Source: Firmicutes bacterium UBA5493 (GTDB lineage: Bacteria; Bacillota; Limnochordia; Darwinibacteriales; Darwinibacteriaceae). From it: a DNA stretch of 8,832 nt. The stretch covers positions 1-8,832 of the forward strand of contig DIPH01000035.1 in assembly GCA_002424045.1 (NCBI GenBank). Reading direction: 5' to 3'. A program made the position numbers and the translations under genes. The stretch's first letter is position 1. Each line of letters starts with the position of its first letter. Positions 6,368 through 8,832 of this stretch are shown here, in pieces. The notes beneath the pieces are model-generated. The model worked only from the letters and a program-made list of their open reading frames with translations, was not told where the DNA came from and made no database searches.

Positions 6368-7648
6368 CTAACTACGACCATTCCGCCGAAAGAAGTTCAT
6401 CAACAATCCAAACATAAGCCATATCTCATAGCTTGATAAATATGAACCAGATATCATTGAATATACCACCGGCGCTCCGAAAAAGATAGCATATGCACCC
6501 TTCGCCTCATTGTTAGCAGTGCTAAATACCCTGATTGTGCTAGTTGTCATTACGACCATCACCAAAATGATAATTAAACCCCCTATGATGGCGCCGAACT
6601 GGAGCAAAATCTCCACAAAAAAGTTGTGAGCATACATACCAGGTGAGAGCTGTTGGGAGAACGCATCAGCAAAGGTCAAGCGGTCGCCAAAGAGGCCCTG
6701 GATACGAAAGGGCGTTTGGGCTACCTCCCGTAGCCCAAACTCATAGTAGGAATCACGATTCGACATCGAGAAAAAGCGTCTACTGTTTAGCAAACCAACA
6801 GTACGAGAATCAGGGAACGCTTCATACAATAATTCGATGAGAGTTGGGAATGATAGGAACAGTATAGTCAATAGAAGAACTCCAGAGAGCAAAAGGAATA
6901 CTTTCTTGGCGGAAGCCCAATGCCGATATGAGACTATTACGTATATCAACATTGAACAAAGAATACAGACAATCGGTCCTCTAGCGCCGTAGACCAACAT
7001 TACCGAAAGGAACAGGCCAGCAAGAGCAAAATCGCCACTTTTTTTCTTGCTTATCGCTCTATGTAAAATCACGGCAGTAGGAATCATCAAGTTATATGCT
7101 AGGGGTAAGTAGTTAGACGCCGTCTCGGGGTAGATGAGCACTACTAAAGCGTAGGCAAGGGCAATCCACCTCAACCGCGCAATTTCATCCAAAATCAAAT
7201 GCCATTCTACCGTATATCTCATAATGTAGTATGCGGGCATTAGTCGCGCAAAAAAAATAAATACCGCATCGGCCATAAGTGGCTGTATCTCTGGATTTAA
7301 GATATAGCTAAGCGATAACAAGGCAACAAAAGAGGTAGACAACCAAAAAAGTCCCCAAGTACGCTTTCTCGCAACAGCATGTCTCATAATGTACACGAAC
7401 AAAAGGACGTAAATAACGTTGCGAAAAACCATAACGGATGAATTCGGGAGTCCAACCCACAAAATGTTGACCTTGCGGAACAAATCAACGATCATCGTAG
7501 CATAGATGAAAATGGCAAAGCAACGGTTTCCATATTGCTCTCCACATTTGGGTCTTGTTGAAGTTCTCATAGTGTCCTTCGCTCTTTCCGTCCGTTTTCT
7601 AAGAAAGTGTACATCACCGCCGCCGATAAATTCACCGTTTAGATTCAC
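6368..7648 (-). CDS. O-antigen polymerase/ligase-like polytopic membrane protein (Wzy/WaaL superfamily)
   Basis: The 426-aa frame starts with GTG at 7648, overlapping the upstream stop by four bases (GTGA). From about residue 43 it is mostly hydrophobic, with about ten membrane segments. Two features mark the Wzy_C superfamily. One is YGARGPIV (220-227) at the start of a central membrane helix. The other is a large, polar external loop (about 270-340, with several Arg and aromatic residues) followed by HNFFVEILLQFGAIIGG (341-357). Known members polymerise undecaprenyl-linked repeat units or ligate them to an acceptor; sequence alone cannot tell which. Next to a glycosyltransferase in a polysaccharide locus, polymerase (Wzy) is more likely. 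The start is uncertain: an internal ATG at 7570 (residue 27) has GAAGGA 4 nt upstream and would remove a charged N-terminal stretch. Polymerases diverge fast, so the substrate cannot be inferred. Confidence 0.82.
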   Translation of the reverse strand: MNLNGEFIGGGDVHFLRKRTERAKDTMRTSTRPKCGEQYGNRCFAIFIYATMIVDLFRKVNILWVGLPNSSVMVFRNVIYVLLFVYIMRHAVARKRTWGLFWLSTSFVALLSLSYILNPEIQPLMADAVFIFFARLMPAYYIMRYTVEWHLILDEIARLRWIALAYALVVLIYPETASNYLPLAYNLMIPTAVILHRAISKKKSGDFALAGLFLSVMLVYGARGPIVCILCSMLIYVIVSYRHWASAKKVFLLLSGVLLLTILFLSFPTLIELLYEAFPDSRTVGLLNSRRFFSMSNRDSYYEFGLREVAQTPFRIQGLFGDRLTFADAFSQQLSPGMYAHNFFVEILLQFGAIIGGLIIILVMVVMTTSTIRVFSTANNEAKGAYAIFFGAPVVYSMISGSYLSSYEIWLMFGLLMNFFRRNGRS

Positions 7649-8790
7649 TCACATAACCTACGAGCCAACTTTTTGTAGTCTAGGCCTTCCTTTGCTATCT
7701 TCAAGGCATTGCCGCCCGCAGGCTGGAGGATCTGTGGATCGAGGATGATACTTTTAAACACTTTCATGAGTTCATCTCGTGTGCTAGCCCACCATCCCGC
7801 ACCATTCATGAACCAATCATATCCCTCAATATCAGGCGCGACCACAACCGCCGTTCCGCCACATAGCGCCTTATAAATCGTAGCAGAAGCACTGCCGGGT
7901 TGAAGATATATGTCGCCGGCAATAATGTATTCCTCAAGTTCATCGGCGTCTTTCCAGCCAACAAATTCTACACGTTCGTCTGCTTCAATTAGTGGTGTTA
8001 GAATCTCTGCCATATCACTTGGAATACTCCCAATCAGGATCAACCTAAACATGGAACTGTCCACCGCAGAAAGAGCTTTGAGGATATCTACGCTACGCTT
8101 TTGTGCGACCATCTTGCCAGAATGTATCATCAGTACTTCGTTGTCGCCTATTCCATGTGCCTGACGTATTCTTTTTCGAATCAGCTGTCGTTCGTCGTCT
8201 CCACGAATAACGCCACCCATTGGGAAAAATTCCATTTTGTCCTCCGGAATGCCATACATGTCCTGCAAGAACGTCTTGGTGCCTTCTAAGCAATAGAAGA
8301 TTTTATCAATTTGATCCAACGAAGAGCGAAGCATTCGGCGAACGAGAAATTTGTGAAACACCCAATATGACAGAAAGCCTATCCCAGAATTATAGTATTC
8401 TTGATGACTATCAACGTATAATTTTACCTTGGGGTGCTCTTTTTTATATTGCACGACTATGGGAAGGGTAAAGTTATGTGGATTCAAAACACGGATAACA
8501 TCTGGCTTAAAACTAGAAATAATTGCGTAAGCATCGTCGAGGACTCTCAATTTCGATGCAACAAGATCGTTGATGCATTTTTTATATGGTCGTCGAACCA
8601 GTCGAACTCCATTTACCATAATCTTGTCACACGGTGGAGCATCCACTATTGCGCTTTCTTCCCATGTTTTGAGACTACTCAATATCATGACATCATGTCC
8701 ATCTTGACTGTTTATTGCTGACAAATAATTGTCCTTATAACCCATGCCTTCTGTAAAATTGTCACCCGGAATTACGTGCAGAATCTTCAA
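7645..8790 (-). CDS. GT-B fold glycosyltransferase, GT4-like
   Basis: The protein is 381 aa and begins with a TTG codon. MKILHVIPGDNFTEGMGY is a typical GT-B N-terminus with a Gly-rich loop. DSHQEYY (127-133) closes the acceptor domain. HSGKMVAQKR (223-232) starts the nucleotide-sugar domain, and FVGW (276-279) precedes the donor-site loop. That loop reads QPGSASATIYKALCGG (297-312), where most GT4 enzymes carry EGFG followed by EAMACG. The acidic residues of the EX7E motif appear to be G299 and K307 here. Role: adding one sugar to a lipid-linked repeat unit at the cytosolic membrane face; donor and acceptor are unknown. An in-frame TAG at 8813-8811 limits the start, and GGGGGG (8804-8799) lies 8 nt before the TTG. 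The stop overlaps the next gene by GTGA, indicating coupled translation. Confidence 0.85.
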   Translation of the reverse strand: MKILHVIPGDNFTEGMGYKDNYLSAINSQDGHDVMILSSLKTWEESAIVDAPPCDKIMVNGVRLVRRPYKKCINDLVASKLRVLDDAYAIISSFKPDVIRVLNPHNFTLPIVVQYKKEHPKVKLYVDSHQEYYNSGIGFLSYWVFHKFLVRRMLRSSLDQIDKIFYCLEGTKTFLQDMYGIPEDKMEFFPMGGVIRGDDERQLIRKRIRQAHGIGDNEVLMIHSGKMVAQKRSVDILKALSAVDSSMFRLILIGSIPSDMAEILTPLIEADERVEFVGWKDADELEEYIIAGDIYLQPGSASATIYKALCGGTAVVVAPDIEGYDWFMNGAGWWASTRDELMKVFKSIILDPQILQPAGGNALKIAKEGLDYKKLARRLCE

Positions 8791-8832
8791 AAGGACCGCC
8801 CCCCAAGCATTCTATAATGGACCCAGCAAGTG
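8791..8832 (-). other. Window-edge stretch upstream of the glycosyltransferase, possibly the end of another gene
   Basis: Only 42 bases are visible upstream of the glycosyltransferase start. Two other minus frames stay open from the edge. One ends in TGA at 8789-8787, giving the same kind of 4-base overlap (TTGA) seen at the next junction. Another ends at 8764-8762, overlapping the glycosyltransferase by 29 bases. Either could be the C-terminus of an upstream cluster gene, but so few residues cannot be assigned. Confidence 0.25.

Noticed and set aside
6643..8721. Plus-strand frames at 6643-6840, 7506-7748, 7910-8164, 8101-8289, 8220-8471, 8434-8721 and the minus-strand frame 8093-8293
   Set aside because: All overlap the polymerase or glycosyltransferase genes in other frames and show no independent coding evidence.
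1..8832. CRISPR arrays, tRNA or rRNA genes, transposases, defence or toxin genes
   Set aside because: No spaced repeat array, no cloverleaf or rRNA signature and no such protein motif was seen on either strand; the window is a polysaccharide locus.

Overview
This is a single-direction surface-polysaccharide (O-antigen, capsule or exopolysaccharide) biosynthesis locus. All seven supported genes lie on the minus strand, so transcription runs from high to low coordinates. The base composition is moderate (roughly 40-45% G+C by eye). Shine-Dalgarno sites are strong (GGAGG, AGGAGG), TTG and GTG starts occur, and genes are tightly packed. This fits a Bacillota (Clostridia-like) bacterium, but nothing here proves it. 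The LpxD-like gene is not evidence for lipid A, because it differs from canonical LpxD and no other lipid A gene is present.

Layout in transcription order. (1) 8790-7645 is a GT-B glycosyltransferase, and 7648-6368 is an O-antigen polymerase/ligase-type membrane protein; the two overlap by four bases. (2) After a 136-bp gap that holds a repeat/hairpin structure comes a three-gene block, 6231-2636. It encodes a UDP-GlcNAc 6-dehydrogenase (WbpA-type), a UDP-GlcNAcA 3-dehydrogenase (WbpB/WlbA-type) and a PLP sugar aminotransferase (WbpE/WlbC-type). The first two abut with no gap, and the last two are 11 bp apart with the ribosome-binding site on the stop codon. (3) After a 161-bp gap with weak terminator-like hairpins comes an LpxD-like left-handed beta-helix acyltransferase, 2474-1569. 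(4) After an 88-bp gap comes a nearly complete MurJ-type lipid flippase, 1480-1, cut by the window edge.

Taken together, the A-B-E block should oxidise UDP-GlcNAc at C6, oxidise it at C3, and aminate C3 to give UDP-GlcNAc(3NH2)A. The LpxD-like protein sits where a WbpD-type N-acetyltransferase would be expected, so it is the best candidate to acylate the new 3-amino group. The glycosyltransferase, the polymerase and possibly the flippase would assemble and export the polymer. No C2 epimerase (WbpI), priming sugar transferase or chain-length regulator is visible in the window.

The most interesting points are the LpxD-like enzyme in the WbpD slot, with one LpxD histidine replaced, and an abrupt reversal of strand G/C bias between murJ and the acyltransferase. 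A glycosyltransferase lacking the usual EX7E acidic pair and a MurJ-type flippase at the end of a polysaccharide cluster are also notable. The plus strand carries no convincing gene.
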